A stretch of DNA of 64,000 nucleotides from Gaetbulibacter sp. S0825 (lineage in GTDB: Bacteria > Bacteroidota > Bacteroidia > Flavobacteriales > Flavobacteriaceae), in the NCBI RefSeq assembly GCF_011777505.1, contig NZ_JAATJT010000001.1, positions 1,178,001 to 1,242,000 on the forward strand, written 5' to 3'. This document shows positions 1-9,423 of the stretch, in pieces (position 1 is the stretch's first letter; each line of letters starts with the position of its first letter). Position numbers and translations under genes: made by a program. Below the pieces are notes generated by a model, which did no database searches, was not told the DNA's origin, and was given only the letters and a program-made list of their open reading frames with translations.

Positions 1-2
1 AT

Positions 3-86
3 ATTGGTAATACAAATCCAAATCAACTATTAAATGGTCAGATTCTAAAAACCATGGTTAATGGTAAAGTTGTTTATGAGAAATAA
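3..86 (+). CDS. C-terminal fragment of a probable amidohydrolase
   Basis: Only the last 27 codons of this gene are inside the window; it enters from the left edge and stops at TAA 84-86. The tail reads ILKTMVNGKVVYEK, the kind of ending seen in amidohydrolases, where the last strands carry a V-x-G-x-x-V-Y/F motif. The complete amidohydrolase at 542-2269 ends very similarly (VVMTIFDGKVVFEKED), so the fragment is probably a paralogue on the opposite strand. Nothing of the catalytic barrel is visible, so the family assignment rests on this short resemblance alone. Confidence 0.45.
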   Translation: MGNTNPNQLLNGQILKTMVNGKVVYEK

Positions 87-139
87 ACTACTTCTCTTTT
101 TAAAGTAAGCAATTAATTATATACGTCGCTGTAGAGAGT

Positions 140-502
140 TTACTCAATTTTTTTAATGTAATCTATACAAAGAGGAACACCGGTTTCAGAAATTTTATTT
201 AATTCGTTAACTGTAAATTCTATATTTCCTTGTATTTTTTCCCAATAAATCCATAAAGTTATATCGGTTGCGCCAGCTTTTTTAAACTCAGGTTTGTTTT
301 TAACAATAAATTCAGCCATCCACTCGATTCTATTTAATTCAATATTATCAGGAGTTTTGATAGAACACGCTCCATAAGGAATCTTAGTATTCTTAAATCT
401 TCCTTTTTCTCCAATATCATTGAATTCAATAATATATCCAAACTTAATATTTAGAATTTCTTTCAGTAGTTTTGGTGAAACTTTTCTCCATATAAATGGC
501 AT
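140..502 (-). CDS. Hypothetical protein, 120 aa (possibly DUF4279-like)
   Basis: I do not recognise this small soluble protein with certainty. It has no signal peptide or membrane segment. The middle carries a K-G-R-F motif, an aromatic stretch ITLWIYWEKIQGN and an acidic C-terminal strand. This layout (glycine-arginine segment, central helices, then strands ending in a leucine-rich helix) loosely recalls DUF4279 immunity-like proteins, but I cannot confirm that by eye. It lies 39 nt downstream of the amidohydrolase at 542-2269 on the same strand and could be cotranscribed with it. Its 3' end converges on the amidohydrolase fragment at 3-86. Confidence 0.6.
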   Translation of the reverse strand: MPFIWRKVSPKLLKEILNIKFGYIIEFNDIGEKGRFKNTKIPYGACSIKTPDNIELNRIEWMAEFIVKNKPEFKKAGATDITLWIYWEKIQGNIEFTVNELNKISETGVPLCIDYIKKIE

Positions 503-541
503 TCAGGATTTATCATTTCTTAAATTCTCTACAACTAAGAA

Positions 542-2269
542 TTAATCCTCCTTTTCAAATACAACTTTACCATCAAAAATGGTCATAACAACCTTAGTGT
601 CTAGAATTTTATCTTCATCTACAGTCATGATATCTTGATCAAAGATTGCAAAATCAGCAAGCTTACCAACACTAATAGAGCCTTTTATATCTTCTTCAAA
701 AGCACCATAAGCAGCATCTAAAGTATACGATTTTAATGCTTGTTCTCTGGTCATTTTTTGCTCTGGTTCGTAACCTCCTTCAGGAGTGCCTTTTAAAGTT
801 TTACGACTTACACTAGCATAAAAACTAGGAATTGGATTTAAAGGCTCCACTGGAACATCTGTACCATTTACGATTGGAATACCACTTTGTAACAAATCTT
901 GCCACATATAAGCACCTTCCTTAATACGCTTTTCGCCTAAACGATCGATTGCCCAAGGTCTGTCCGACGACATATGAACAGCTTGCATTGCTGGAATTAC
1001 TTTCAATTCTGCAAATCTTGGAATATCATCTGGATGTAAATGTTGTGCGTGTTCTATTCTAAATCGGTGATCAGAATCTACCTTAGATAATTCAGTCATT
1101 GCAGCTTCATAGCGATCTAATATTTCTCTATTTGCTCGGTCACCTATAGCATGTGAGCATACCTGAAACCCGTTTCGAAGCCCATTACGTGCTGTTTTAT
1201 CTACCATTTCCATTGGAAGCGTTTCAAGACCAAAATGACCAGGTCTATCTGTGTAAGATTCAAGTAGCCATGCGCCTCGATTTCCTAATGCACCATCACA
1301 GTTTAATTTTATTGATCGAATAGTAAATCTATGATCAGGATCAATACTTGGTCCTTTTTCATACCATTCATTAAGAAGTTTTTCATCATTGCCAGTAAGC
1401 ATTGCATAAATTCTAATATTCATATTGCCTTCAGCCTTCATACGATTGTAAAAAGCTATGGTTCCTCTTCCAATTCCTGCATCATGGAATCCTGTAATAC
1501 CATTTTCGTAACAAGCTTCAATGGCTAAATTAAAGGCTTGGATATTTGATTCTGGTGTGTTAGCAGGAATATGTTTACCAATTAAACCTCCAGCACGTTC
1601 ACTAAAAATTCCTGTTGGTCTACCAGCTTGATCAACAATAACTTCACCTCCTTCTATTTCATAGGTGTTAATACCATCTGTAGATAATGTGAGTAAGCCA
1701 GCAATTTCCATGGCTTTTTCATTAGCAAAGCCAGCATGACCACTAGCATGTCTTAAATACACTGGATTATTTGGAGAGACTTCACTTAGTCTATGATGTG
1801 TTTGAAACCCTTTAACAGTGTATTCTGGTACACTGTCCCATTTACTTTGATGCCAACCTCTTCCAGTAATCCATTCACCAGGCTCCGCCGTTTTAACACG
1901 TTCGGCTACGGCATCAATAATATCTTGATAACTATTGGTATACATTAAATCTAGTTCAAGCTCATTATAACCTAATCCCATAAAATGTCCATGGCCTTCT
2001 ATTAAACCTGGTGTCATAGTTTTTCCTTCTAGGTCAATAAGCTCAGTTTGTTCGTTTTTAAAACTTTCGGCTTCTTCTAAGCTTCCAGCAAAGAGGATTT
2101 TATTGTCTTTAACTGCTACAGCTTCTACAGTTGCTTGATTTGAATCTACCGTGTATATAGTTCCACCATGAATAATCATGGTTGCGGAATCTTTATTCGT
2201 ATCTGAACAAGAACTAAAAAAAATAAGGGCAAATGCAATTGAAAAAAATTGTGAAAATCGTGATATCAT
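542..2269 (-). CDS. Exported amidohydrolase family 3 protein (YtcJ-like), lipoprotein
   Basis: This 575-residue protein belongs to the amidohydrolase superfamily, family 3 (YtcJ/LAF3-like). The N-terminus is a lipoprotein signal with lipobox FFSSC and Cys21 as the acylated residue, so the enzyme should sit in the outer envelope. The metal-binding H-x-H is in EGHGHFMG (His93, His95). Further motifs are SHAIGDRANR and the C-terminal NGTDVPVEPLNP, both typical of YtcJ. The substrate cannot be read from sequence; relatives hydrolyse cyclic amides, N-acyl or formamide-like bonds. Length is normal for the family. Confidence 0.88.
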   Translation of the reverse strand: MISRFSQFFSIAFALIFFSSCSDTNKDSATMIIHGGTIYTVDSNQATVEAVAVKDNKILFAGSLEEAESFKNEQTELIDLEGKTMTPGLIEGHGHFMGLGYNELELDLMYTNSYQDIIDAVAERVKTAEPGEWITGRGWHQSKWDSVPEYTVKGFQTHHRLSEVSPNNPVYLRHASGHAGFANEKAMEIAGLLTLSTDGINTYEIEGGEVIVDQAGRPTGIFSERAGGLIGKHIPANTPESNIQAFNLAIEACYENGITGFHDAGIGRGTIAFYNRMKAEGNMNIRIYAMLTGNDEKLLNEWYEKGPSIDPDHRFTIRSIKLNCDGALGNRGAWLLESYTDRPGHFGLETLPMEMVDKTARNGLRNGFQVCSHAIGDRANREILDRYEAAMTELSKVDSDHRFRIEHAQHLHPDDIPRFAELKVIPAMQAVHMSSDRPWAIDRLGEKRIKEGAYMWQDLLQSGIPIVNGTDVPVEPLNPIPSFYASVSRKTLKGTPEGGYEPEQKMTREQALKSYTLDAAYGAFEEDIKGSISVGKLADFAIFDQDIMTVDEDKILDTKVVMTIFDGKVVFEKED

Positions 2270-2371
2270 TTTGGTTGGTTTTAGAGATTGTAAGTTACAA
2301 TTTGCTTTAAGTGTTTTTCAAATATAACTCAAAAATATTGGTTATTGAAAGCAATAAACAATTCAAGGTTG

Positions 2372-2379
2372 TAACTTTG
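2372..2379 (+). promoter_or_regulatory. -7 promoter box of era
   Basis: TAACTTTG matches the Bacteroidota -7 consensus TANNTTTG exactly and lies 19 nt before the era start codon, giving a very short leader. I see no convincing -33 TTG at the usual spacing. Confidence 0.55.
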
Positions 2380-2395
2380 CAACTAAATTTTAAAT

Positions 2396-3277
2396 ATGCA
2401 TAAAGCAGGGTTTGTAAATATAATAGGGAATCCAAATGTTGGTAAATCTACTTTGATGAATGCCTTTGTTGGAGAAAAGCTATCTATTATCACTTCCAAA
2501 GCACAAACGACTAGGCATCGTATTTTGGGTATTGTGAATGGCGATGATTTTCAAATGGTATTATCTGATACGCCAGGAATAATCAAGCCAGCGTATGAAC
2601 TGCAAGAATCGATGATGGGTTTTGTAAAATCAGCTTTTGAAGATGCAGATGTATTAATCTATATGGTTGAAATCGGTGAAAAAGAATTGAAGGATGAAGC
2701 TTTTTTTAATAAAATTACCAGTTCTAAAATTCCTGTATTATTGCTTCTAAATAAAATTGATAGTTCTAATCAAGAAGAATTAGAAGAGCAAGCAGCCTTA
2801 TGGCAAAGTAAGGTGCCTAATGCCGAGTTTTTTCCTATTTCAGCATTAAAAGGATTTAACGTAAAGGAAGTATTTAATAGAATTATTGAGCTCTTACCAG
2901 AATCGCCACCGTTTTACCCAAAAGACCAATTGACAGATAAACCTGAGCGTTTTTTCGTCAATGAAAAAATCAGGGAGAAAATTTTAATGCATTATAAAAA
3001 AGAAATTCCTTATGCTGTTGAGGTGGATACGGAGGAGTTTCACGAAGAGGAAAATATTATTAGAATGCGTTCGGTAATTATGGTAGAACGCGAAACGCAA
3101 AAAGGCATTCTTATAGGACATAAAGGATCGGCTTTAAAGCGTGTGGGTGTGGAAGCGAGAAAAGATCTTGAGAAATTTTTTGATAAGAAAGTACATCTTG
3201 AATTATATGTCAAGGTGAACAAAAACTGGCGAAGTAACCAAAACCAGTTAAAACGATTTGGGTATAATCAGAAATAG
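2396..3277 (+). CDS. era: GTPase Era
   Basis: Era is an essential GTPase that binds the 3' end of 16S rRNA during 30S assembly. At 293 residues it has normal length. The G1 loop GNPNVGKST is at residues 11-19, G3 DTPG at 58-61 and G4 NKID at 119-122. The C-terminal KH RNA-binding domain is marked by GHKG at 241-244. The ATG start places the P-loop next to the N-terminus as in other Era proteins. It is monocistronic, divergent from the upstream amidohydrolase, with a perfect -7 box 19 nt upstream. A second tandem-GTPase gene (der) follows 1.6 kb downstream. Confidence 0.97.
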   Translation: MHKAGFVNIIGNPNVGKSTLMNAFVGEKLSIITSKAQTTRHRILGIVNGDDFQMVLSDTPGIIKPAYELQESMMGFVKSAFEDADVLIYMVEIGEKELKDEAFFNKITSSKIPVLLLLNKIDSSNQEELEEQAALWQSKVPNAEFFPISALKGFNVKEVFNRIIELLPESPPFYPKDQLTDKPERFFVNEKIREKILMHYKKEIPYAVEVDTEEFHEEENIIRMRSVIMVERETQKGILIGHKGSALKRVGVEARKDLEKFFDKKVHLELYVKVNKNWRSNQNQLKRFGYNQK

Positions 3278-3361
3278 AGACTTTTGATTATTTAAGTAAA
3301 TAGTTCTTATTTATTGTAAGCTTACTTTTTTAAAACCGACTCCTTACCAAAAGGAAAAATA

Positions 3362-4345
3362 ATGCAAAAATTAACCACGCTTCTTATTCTAATAGTTTTA
3401 GTTGGATGTTCAAAAAACAATCCTGGTACTGAGAAGATAGTTGAAGAAAATGAATGGTTGGTTAATAAAGATGATCTCTCAGGCTCTTTTGCGATGTATC
3501 CTTTAGGTGATAACCCAGAATATACAACCGTTGCAAATATCGATTTGCCAAATTCTGAACGTGTAGGCGTTATGAGCTTTGGTGATGAGGTGAGAGTATA
3601 TCCTTATCCAAATACTTTTGCTACTGAAATTATTAATGACCAATACCAATCTCAAAAATACGCCTTTACCTATTGTCCTATTACCAAAAGTGCATTGGCA
3701 TATACTAGAAGTAAAACACTTAGAGCTTCGGGTTATTTATATAAAAATAATATGGTGCCATGGGATGAGGATACCGAAACACTTTGGTCACAAATGCTTA
3801 TAAGAGGTATTAAAGGTAATCGTATTAACCAAAGATTAAAAACACTTGCTGTTGTAGAAACCAGATGGGAAACCATAAAAAACTACTTTCCAAATGCGAG
3901 GGTTTTAAAAAACATTGTGCCTTCTTCAAGTAGAATCAATACATCATCAAAAACATCTAAATCAAACTTGAGAACTACTAACATCCCTGATGAAAGAGAT
4001 TATGTTTATGGTGTTTTAGATGAAGATGATAATGTAACTATTTATCAATATGATGACTTTACAAGTCAAAACAGGTATGATATTACTTTAAGACAGTACA
4101 GTTATATTGTGTATGGAAACAAATCTCACCAAATTATAAGTGCATTTGAAGTTGATGATTTTAATAATTATCAAACACTTGACGAAAGTGAATTCCCTTA
4201 TGTGTTACAGGATTTAAATGGTATAAAATATAATGTATTAGGTGTTGGCACAAATGGTGAAACACTAGAAAAGCCTAAGTACGCTTATGTAGCTGCATGG
4301 TGGGCTTTTGATGATTTTTTCACCAACTTCACATTTCAAGAATAA
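3362..4345 (+). CDS. DUF3179 domain lipoprotein
   Basis: This 327-residue protein starts with a lipoprotein signal peptide ending in LVGCSKN (acylated Cys16). It then matches the DUF3179 family: VGVMSFGDEVRVYP, followed by the cysteine-containing YAFTYCPITKSALAYTR, then TLWSQMLIRG and a conserved ETRWETIKNYFPNARVL. The family's biochemical function is unknown; I infer a periplasmic or outer-membrane location from the lipobox. The gene stands alone between era and a convergent membrane protein gene whose stop codon is only one base away, so the two transcripts must overlap at their 3' ends. Confidence 0.85.
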   Translation: MQKLTTLLILIVLVGCSKNNPGTEKIVEENEWLVNKDDLSGSFAMYPLGDNPEYTTVANIDLPNSERVGVMSFGDEVRVYPYPNTFATEIINDQYQSQKYAFTYCPITKSALAYTRSKTLRASGYLYKNNMVPWDEDTETLWSQMLIRGIKGNRINQRLKTLAVVETRWETIKNYFPNARVLKNIVPSSSRINTSSKTSKSNLRTTNIPDERDYVYGVLDEDDNVTIYQYDDFTSQNRYDITLRQYSYIVYGNKSHQIISAFEVDDFNNYQTLDESEFPYVLQDLNGIKYNVLGVGTNGETLEKPKYAYVAAWWAFDDFFTNFTFQE

Positions 4346-4346
4346 A

Positions 4347-4844
4347 CTATTTACTATAAAGTAAACTGTTCATAAAATTATGCAGTAGTACCATTTGATC
4401 TCTTCCAGTTGCTTTTCCTAAGCGACCTCCCAAATAGAGCGCAACCCATAAAACAATCATTAATATGGCGACAAATAATTGAATGGCAAAATCGGTTTTT
4501 AAAGTCCAATTGGTATATGCCCAAATTCCAAAGCCAATAAATAAACCAGCAACAATAAAGTGGAAAAACATAAACATTGTCCAAACGGTTGGATTAGGTC
4601 CAAATAACCCAAACAAACGACTGGAATTTTTGTCAATTTCCATGATTTCTAAATGTAGTTGAGGTGACCAAAAATGTTGATCTGCTTTAGGAATTTTTAT
4701 AAATACATGGTCGTCAACTCTAGAAACAATAAAATCCTTTTGAGTTTTTTTAGCTTCTTCAAAAACACTTAAAATCTCTTGATTGTTTTTTTTAAGTTCA
4801 ATTTTAAACCTTGGGCGTAAAACGATGTCATTTTCTAAAGACAT
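4347..4844 (-). CDS. Two-pass membrane protein of unknown function, 165 aa
   Basis: The first 85 residues are a soluble domain, MSLENDIVLRPRFKIELK and onward, with a mixed strand-helix character. Two hydrophobic segments follow at about residues 93-115 and 122-145, and the C-terminus is short and polar (GRDQMVLLHNFMNSLLYSK). Flavobacteria commonly carry such a small conserved membrane protein beside der, sometimes loosely labelled GTP-binding, but no nucleotide-binding motif is present here. It is divergent from der with a 77-bp shared upstream region and convergent with the DUF3179 gene. I do not assign a function. Confidence 0.75.
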   Translation of the reverse strand: MSLENDIVLRPRFKIELKKNNQEILSVFEEAKKTQKDFIVSRVDDHVFIKIPKADQHFWSPQLHLEIMEIDKNSSRLFGLFGPNPTVWTMFMFFHFIVAGLFIGFGIWAYTNWTLKTDFAIQLFVAILMIVLWVALYLGGRLGKATGRDQMVLLHNFMNSLLYSK

Positions 4845-4897
4845 ATAGAATTAAAATTATCTGATGAATTTACAGTTTTTTTTCAATAAGGAAACAC

Positions 4898-4905
4898 TAC
4901 CTTTG
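4898..4905 (+). promoter_or_regulatory. -7 promoter box of der
   Basis: TACCTTTG fits TANNTTTG exactly and lies 16 nt before the der ATG, within the 77-bp gap shared with the divergent membrane-protein gene. Confidence 0.55.
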
Positions 4906-4921
4906 CAGAATATTTTAAGAT

Positions 4922-6226
4922 ATGGGAAATATTGTTGCAATAGTAGGTCGTCCAAATGTTGGGAAATCAACATTTTTTAATCGTTTAATTCAAAGACGAG
5001 AAGCAATTGTTGATGCTGTAAGTGGTGTGACTAGAGATAGACATTATGGGAAGAGTGACTGGAATGGAAAGGAGTTTTCATTAATAGATACTGGAGGATA
5101 TGTAAAAGGGAGTGATGATGTTTTTGAAGCTGAAATTGACAAGCAAGTAGAGTTAGCAATTGATGAAGCGGATGCTATTATTTTTATGGTAGATGTAGAA
5201 TCTGGAGTTACTGGAATGGACGAAGATGTTGCAAAATTGCTACGAAAAGTAGATAAACCAGTTTTCTTAGTAGTAAATAAAGTAGATAATGCCAAAAGAG
5301 CCGAAGATGCTGTAGAGTTTTATTCCTTAGGTCTTGGTGATTATTTTACTATTGCAAGCATTAATGGTAGTGGTACAGGTGATTTATTAGACGCCTTGGT
5401 TGAAGCTTTACCAGAGCAAGAAGATGTTGAAGAAGATGAGTTGCCTCGATTTGCAGTTGTTGGTCGTCCGAATGCAGGAAAATCATCATTCATAAATGCA
5501 TTAATTGGAGAGGACAGGTATATTGTAACAGATATCGCTGGAACTACAAGAGATTCTATTGATACGAAATACAATAGATTTGGGTTTGAGTTTAATTTAG
5601 TAGACACTGCTGGAATTAGAAGAAAATCTAAAGTAAAAGAGAATTTAGAGTTCTATTCAGTGATGCGAAGTGTAAGAGCCATTGAGCATGCTGATGTTTG
5701 TTTATTAGTCTGTGATGCAACTAGAGGTTTTGATGGACAGGTCCAAAATATATTTTGGCTGGCAGAACGTAACAGAAAAGGCATTGTAATACTAGTGAAT
5801 AAGTGGGATTTAGTTGAGAAAGATAATAAAACTACCAAGGATTTCGAGAAGTACATTCGTCAACAAATAGAGCCATTTACAGATGTGCCAATTGTATTCA
5901 TTTCGGCATTGACAAAACAACGAATTTTCAAAGCTATTGAAACAGCTGTTGAGGTTTATAAGAATAGATCAAAACGTATTAAAACTAGTGTTTTAAATGA
6001 TGTATTATTACCAATAATTGAGAACTATCCACCACCTGCTTATAAGGGTAAATTTGTGAAAATAAAGTATATTATGCAGTTGCCAACACCACAACCGCAA
6101 TTTGCTTTTTTCTGTAACCTTCCGCAGTATGTAAAAGAACCATACAAGCGTTTTCTTGAAAATAAACTAAGAGAACATTTTGATTTTCATGGAGTTCCTG
6201 TGAGTGTTTACATGAGAAAGAAATAA
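4922..6226 (+). CDS. der: Ribosome-assembly GTPase Der (EngA)
   Basis: Der has two tandem GTPase domains followed by a KH-like domain and is essential for 50S subunit maturation. The first P-loop, GRPNVGKST, is at residues 9-17 with DTGG and NKVD following. The second, GRPNAGKSS, is near residue 180, with DTAG and NKWD. The C-terminal KH-like domain ends in [11 protein letters not shown], the usual Der ending. Length (434 aa) is normal. It is transcribed alone from a strong -7 box; a weak AT-rich hairpin (6233-6248) follows the stop codon and could serve as terminator. Confidence 0.97.
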   Translation: MGNIVAIVGRPNVGKSTFFNRLIQRREAIVDAVSGVTRDRHYGKSDWNGKEFSLIDTGGYVKGSDDVFEAEIDKQVELAIDEADAIIFMVDVESGVTGMDEDVAKLLRKVDKPVFLVVNKVDNAKRAEDAVEFYSLGLGDYFTIASINGSGTGDLLDALVEALPEQEDVEEDELPRFAVVGRPNAGKSSFINALIGEDRYIVTDIAGTTRDSIDTKYNRFGFEFNLVDTAGIRRKSKVKENLEFYSVMRSVRAIEHADVCLLVCDATRGFDGQVQNIFWLAERNRKGIVILVNKWDLVEKDNKTTKDFEKYIRQQIEPFTDVPIVFISALTKQRIFKAIETAVEVYKNRSKRIKTSVLNDVLLPIIENYPPPAYKGKFVKIKYIMQLPTPQPQFAFFCNLPQYVKEPYKRFLENKLREHFDFHGVPVSVYMRKK

Positions 6227-6232
6227 CATTTT

Positions 6233-6254
6233 ATGATAAAATTATCATTTCTTT
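6233..6254 (+). terminator. Weak terminator candidate after der
   Basis: Arms ATGATAA (6233-6239) and TTATCAT (6242-6248) form a small AT-only hairpin followed by a T-rich tail. The loop is very tight and there is no GC in the stem, so this is a low-confidence terminator. Confidence 0.25.
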
Positions 6255-6279
6255 AAGAAAATTCACACGATAATTAATA

Positions 6280-6287
6280 TACTTTCG
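6280..6287 (+). promoter_or_regulatory. -7 promoter box of the outer-membrane protein gene
   Basis: TACTTTCG is a one-mismatch copy of TANNTTTG and lies 29 nt before the ATG at 6317. Confidence 0.45.
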
Positions 6288-6316
6288 CTTGGTAAAATCA
6301 ATTACCAACCTTACTC

Positions 6317-9088
6317 ATGAAGCAATTCATTTTTGCGTTAGCATTTTTTTGTGCATTTGCGTCTTATTCTCAATCTAAAGAATTCAAAATTTCTGGAACA
6401 GTAATATCTGAAGCCGAAAGCACACCCTTAGAATCTGCAACTGTTCACCTTGAAAGAATCAAGGATAGCACTCTAATTACTTACACTATAAGTGATAAAG
6501 ATGGGAAATTCACTTTAGAAGGGAAATCATTCGATAAAGACTTAAACTTGTTTATCTCTTATGTAGGTTATAGAACACACAAGCAAAAAATTGTACTTGA
6601 TAAAGAAACTATCACTCTCGACGATATAAAGTTACAGACAGATGATAATGCTTTGGATGAAGTGGTTGTGACTTCAAGAGCACCAATTACAGTAAAAAAA
6701 GATACATTAGAATTTAATGTAGCATCTTTTAAAACCAAAAGAGATGCCAATGTTGAGGATTTATTAAAACAGCTTCCTGGAGTTGAAATAGATGAAGCTG
6801 GAAAAATCACAGTAAATGGGAAAGATGTCAATAAAATATTGGTCAATGGAAAACCCTTTTTTGGAAATGACCCAGCAATAACCACTAAAAACTTAACCAA
6901 AGAACTTATTAGTAAAGTTCAAATAACAGATACCAAAACCAAAGCGCAAGCCTTTACGGGTGAAGAAGGAGATGGAGAGAACAAAACCATTAATTTAACA
7001 ATACGGGAGGATAAAAATAAAGGTGTTTTTGGAAGAGTATCTGCAGGAGCTGGAACAGACGAACGTTATGAGTTTGCAGGCATGCTCAATGTGTTTGATA
7101 ATGACCAGCGAATAACTGTTTTAGCTGGAGGAAACAATACAAATTCAACAGGATTTAGTTTTGGAGAACTTTATAGAATGTTTGGAAGTGGTGGAAATGT
7201 ATCTTTTGGAGGTCGTGGTTTTGGTGGAGGACAAGGTCAAGGAATCACTACGTCTCAAAATTATGGAGCTAATTATGCCGATGAAATTAATGATAAATTA
7301 GATATATCCGCCGATTATTTTTATTCAGGGAGTAGTACAGAAAATGAGAGCGCAACAGAGCGAGAAAACATCCTTCCTAATAGAAGATATTTTACAAGCT
7401 CTAATTCAAACTCTTTTAGAGATGAAAAAAGTCATCGTGCCAATTTAGAATTTGAAGTAGAAATAGATTCGACACTTAGAATAGATATTGAACCATCGTT
7501 TAACACATCTAACGTTAAAAGAGAGTTCTCTGATAGTGAAGAATCTAGAGATGATCAAAATGTATTAACAAACGAATCTACATCCTCATCGTTTGTAGAA
7601 ACTGTAGGTAAAGATTTCAGTAATGAATTGGATATTACTAAAAAATTTGGAAGCAATGGTGCTTTTCTAAGGCTTAGTTTGGATAATGATTACAATAATA
7701 CCGAAACTGATGATTATTTAAACTCTACTACAAATATTTATGGAGCTATTCCTGAAGATATTATTAGAGATCAATTTACAGATGGAGATAGAACAACAAA
7801 AGGGCTTTCTACTAGCTTGACGTATAGGTTACCATTAAAAGGCAAAGAATGGTATATGGATATTAGGTATAGTTTTAATAATAATAGGCAAGAAAATAAA
7901 GTAAGTACTTTCGATTTTAATAATGTAGACCAAGATTATACCGATTTTAACACTGATTTAAGTTCAGACTTTGAATATGTAAATAGAACAAATACACCTT
8001 CAATTAGTATTAGTCATAGAAAAGACAAAATATTTACAAGTTTTGAAACGCGTTATATTTTTAGAAATTTAAGTAATAAAGATTTTTTGAGACCTAATTT
8101 GAGCTTGTCACGTGATTTTGAAGCAGTGGAAATTCGATCTAATTTTAGATACCGTTTTAGTAGAACAACGTCATTACGTATAGGATATAATTTAAGCAAT
8201 AACTCGCCAAATTTAACACAATTACAGCCTTTTGAGAATGTCTCAAATCCTTTAAATACTGTTATTGGAAATCCAAATTTAGAGCCAACAAACAATCACA
8301 ATGTGTCTGGAAGATTCCATTCATTTAATGTGCAAAAAGGCACTGGGATTTTCGGATTTTTAAGTGCAAATTTTAGAAATAACGATATAGTTTCTAAAAC
8401 AGAGATTGATGATAATAATGTTAGAAATACAACTTACGACAATGTAAATGGAGGTTATAACTTAAGATCTAGCGCCAGTTACAGCAAATCTGTAAAAATT
8501 GATACGGTAAAAACCTTTAAATATAGAGTTGCGTTATCAGGAAGTATGAATAAAAATATTAACTTTAATAATGGTGAGCAATATGCCTCAAATATTAATT
8601 TGTTAACACCAAGCCTTGAATTGACGTTTGATTGGAAAGATATTATGCAGTTTATACCTAGTTACAATTTGTCTTTTACCAAAAGAAAATTTGATTTAAC
8701 CGCTTATGAAGATGAAGATTTTGTGCAGCATTCCATTGGATTACGTACAGCGACAACTGTTCCAAAGAAACTAGAATGGCGAAACGATATTAGGTTTAAT
8801 TATAACCCTAATATTGCTCCTGGATTTCAAAAAAGTGCATGGTTTTGGAATGCTACTTTAGCGTATTCGGTGCTAAAAGATCAAGGAGCCATTACTTTAA
8901 AAGCTTACGATTTGTTAAATCAAAACACCAACGCAAGAAGAGTAGCTACTGCAAATTACATACAGGATTCACAAAGTACCGTATTACAACGTTACTTCAT
9001 GGTAAGTTTCAGTTGGAAGTTTAATAGCATGGGACCGCAAGCTAATCAAGGTGGTCGAAGAGGAAGTTTTAGAATGATGAGGCATTAA
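6317..9088 (+). CDS. Outer-membrane beta-barrel protein with carboxypeptidase-like regulatory domain
   Basis: This 923-residue protein resembles the TonB-dependent-receptor-like OMP_b-brl_3 family. It has a signal peptide (MKQFIFALAFFCAFASYSQS) and a carboxypeptidase-D-like regulatory domain at about residues 22-110 (ISGTVISEAESTPLESATV). A plug-like region follows (TLEFNVASFKTKRDANVEDLLKQLPGVEI), then a long barrel rich in alternating aromatic strands and N/D-rich turns. A glycine-rich loop lies near residues 290-315 (SFGGRGFGGGQGQG). No SusD partner is adjacent and no substrate can be inferred. It is a single gene, ending 5 bp from the convergent MerR gene. Confidence 0.88.
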   Translation: MKQFIFALAFFCAFASYSQSKEFKISGTVISEAESTPLESATVHLERIKDSTLITYTISDKDGKFTLEGKSFDKDLNLFISYVGYRTHKQKIVLDKETITLDDIKLQTDDNALDEVVVTSRAPITVKKDTLEFNVASFKTKRDANVEDLLKQLPGVEIDEAGKITVNGKDVNKILVNGKPFFGNDPAITTKNLTKELISKVQITDTKTKAQAFTGEEGDGENKTINLTIREDKNKGVFGRVSAGAGTDERYEFAGMLNVFDNDQRITVLAGGNNTNSTGFSFGELYRMFGSGGNVSFGGRGFGGGQGQGITTSQNYGANYADEINDKLDISADYFYSGSSTENESATERENILPNRRYFTSSNSNSFRDEKSHRANLEFEVEIDSTLRIDIEPSFNTSNVKREFSDSEESRDDQNVLTNESTSSSFVETVGKDFSNELDITKKFGSNGAFLRLSLDNDYNNTETDDYLNSTTNIYGAIPEDIIRDQFTDGDRTTKGLSTSLTYRLPLKGKEWYMDIRYSFNNNRQENKVSTFDFNNVDQDYTDFNTDLSSDFEYVNRTNTPSISISHRKDKIFTSFETRYIFRNLSNKDFLRPNLSLSRDFEAVEIRSNFRYRFSRTTSLRIGYNLSNNSPNLTQLQPFENVSNPLNTVIGNPNLEPTNNHNVSGRFHSFNVQKGTGIFGFLSANFRNNDIVSKTEIDDNNVRNTTYDNVNGGYNLRSSASYSKSVKIDTVKTFKYRVALSGSMNKNINFNNGEQYASNINLLTPSLELTFDWKDIMQFIPSYNLSFTKRKFDLTAYEDEDFVQHSIGLRTATTVPKKLEWRNDIRFNYNPNIAPGFQKSAWFWNATLAYSVLKDQGAITLKAYDLLNQNTNARRVATANYIQDSQSTVLQRYFMVSFSWKFNSMGPQANQGGRRGSFRMMRH

Positions 9089-9093
9089 AAAAG

Positions 9094-9423
9094 TTACAAA
9101 TTATTTTTTAATTTAATAAGTTGACTTTTTACAGCTTCCAGTTTATTGATAATTTCAAAGTTATCTAAAGACTGTTTTTTTTCTTCTTTTAAGTGGGTTT
9201 TTGCACCTTCAAGGGTGAACCCACGTTCTTTTACAAGATGGTAAATGAACTTAAGGTTTTTTATATCCTCAGGCGTAAATTTACGATTCCCTTTAGCATT
9301 CTTTTTAGGCTTAAGAATATCAAATTCTTTTTCCCAAAAACGTATCAATGACGTGTTTACGTCAAAAGCTTTGGCAACCTCGCCAATGCCATAATATCGT
9401 TTTTCTGGAAGTTCTACATGCAT
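9094..9423 (-). CDS. MerR-family transcriptional regulator, 109 aa
   Basis: The winged-helix MerR domain covers residues 8-76: YYGIGEVAKAFDVNTSLIRFWEKEF is the recognition helix-turn-helix and KGNRKFTPEDIKNLK the wing. The remainder is a short coiled-coil dimerisation helix, with no effector-binding domain. Such minimal MerR proteins are typical of Bacteroidota. Its ATG overlaps the stop codon of the M23 peptidase by one base (TAATG), so the two are translationally coupled in one operon. This suggests, but does not prove, that the regulator acts in cell-wall or envelope control. Confidence 0.88.
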   Translation of the reverse strand: MHVELPEKRYYGIGEVAKAFDVNTSLIRFWEKEFDILKPKKNAKGNRKFTPEDIKNLKFIYHLVKERGFTLEGAKTHLKEEKKQSLDNFEIINKLEAVKSQLIKLKNNL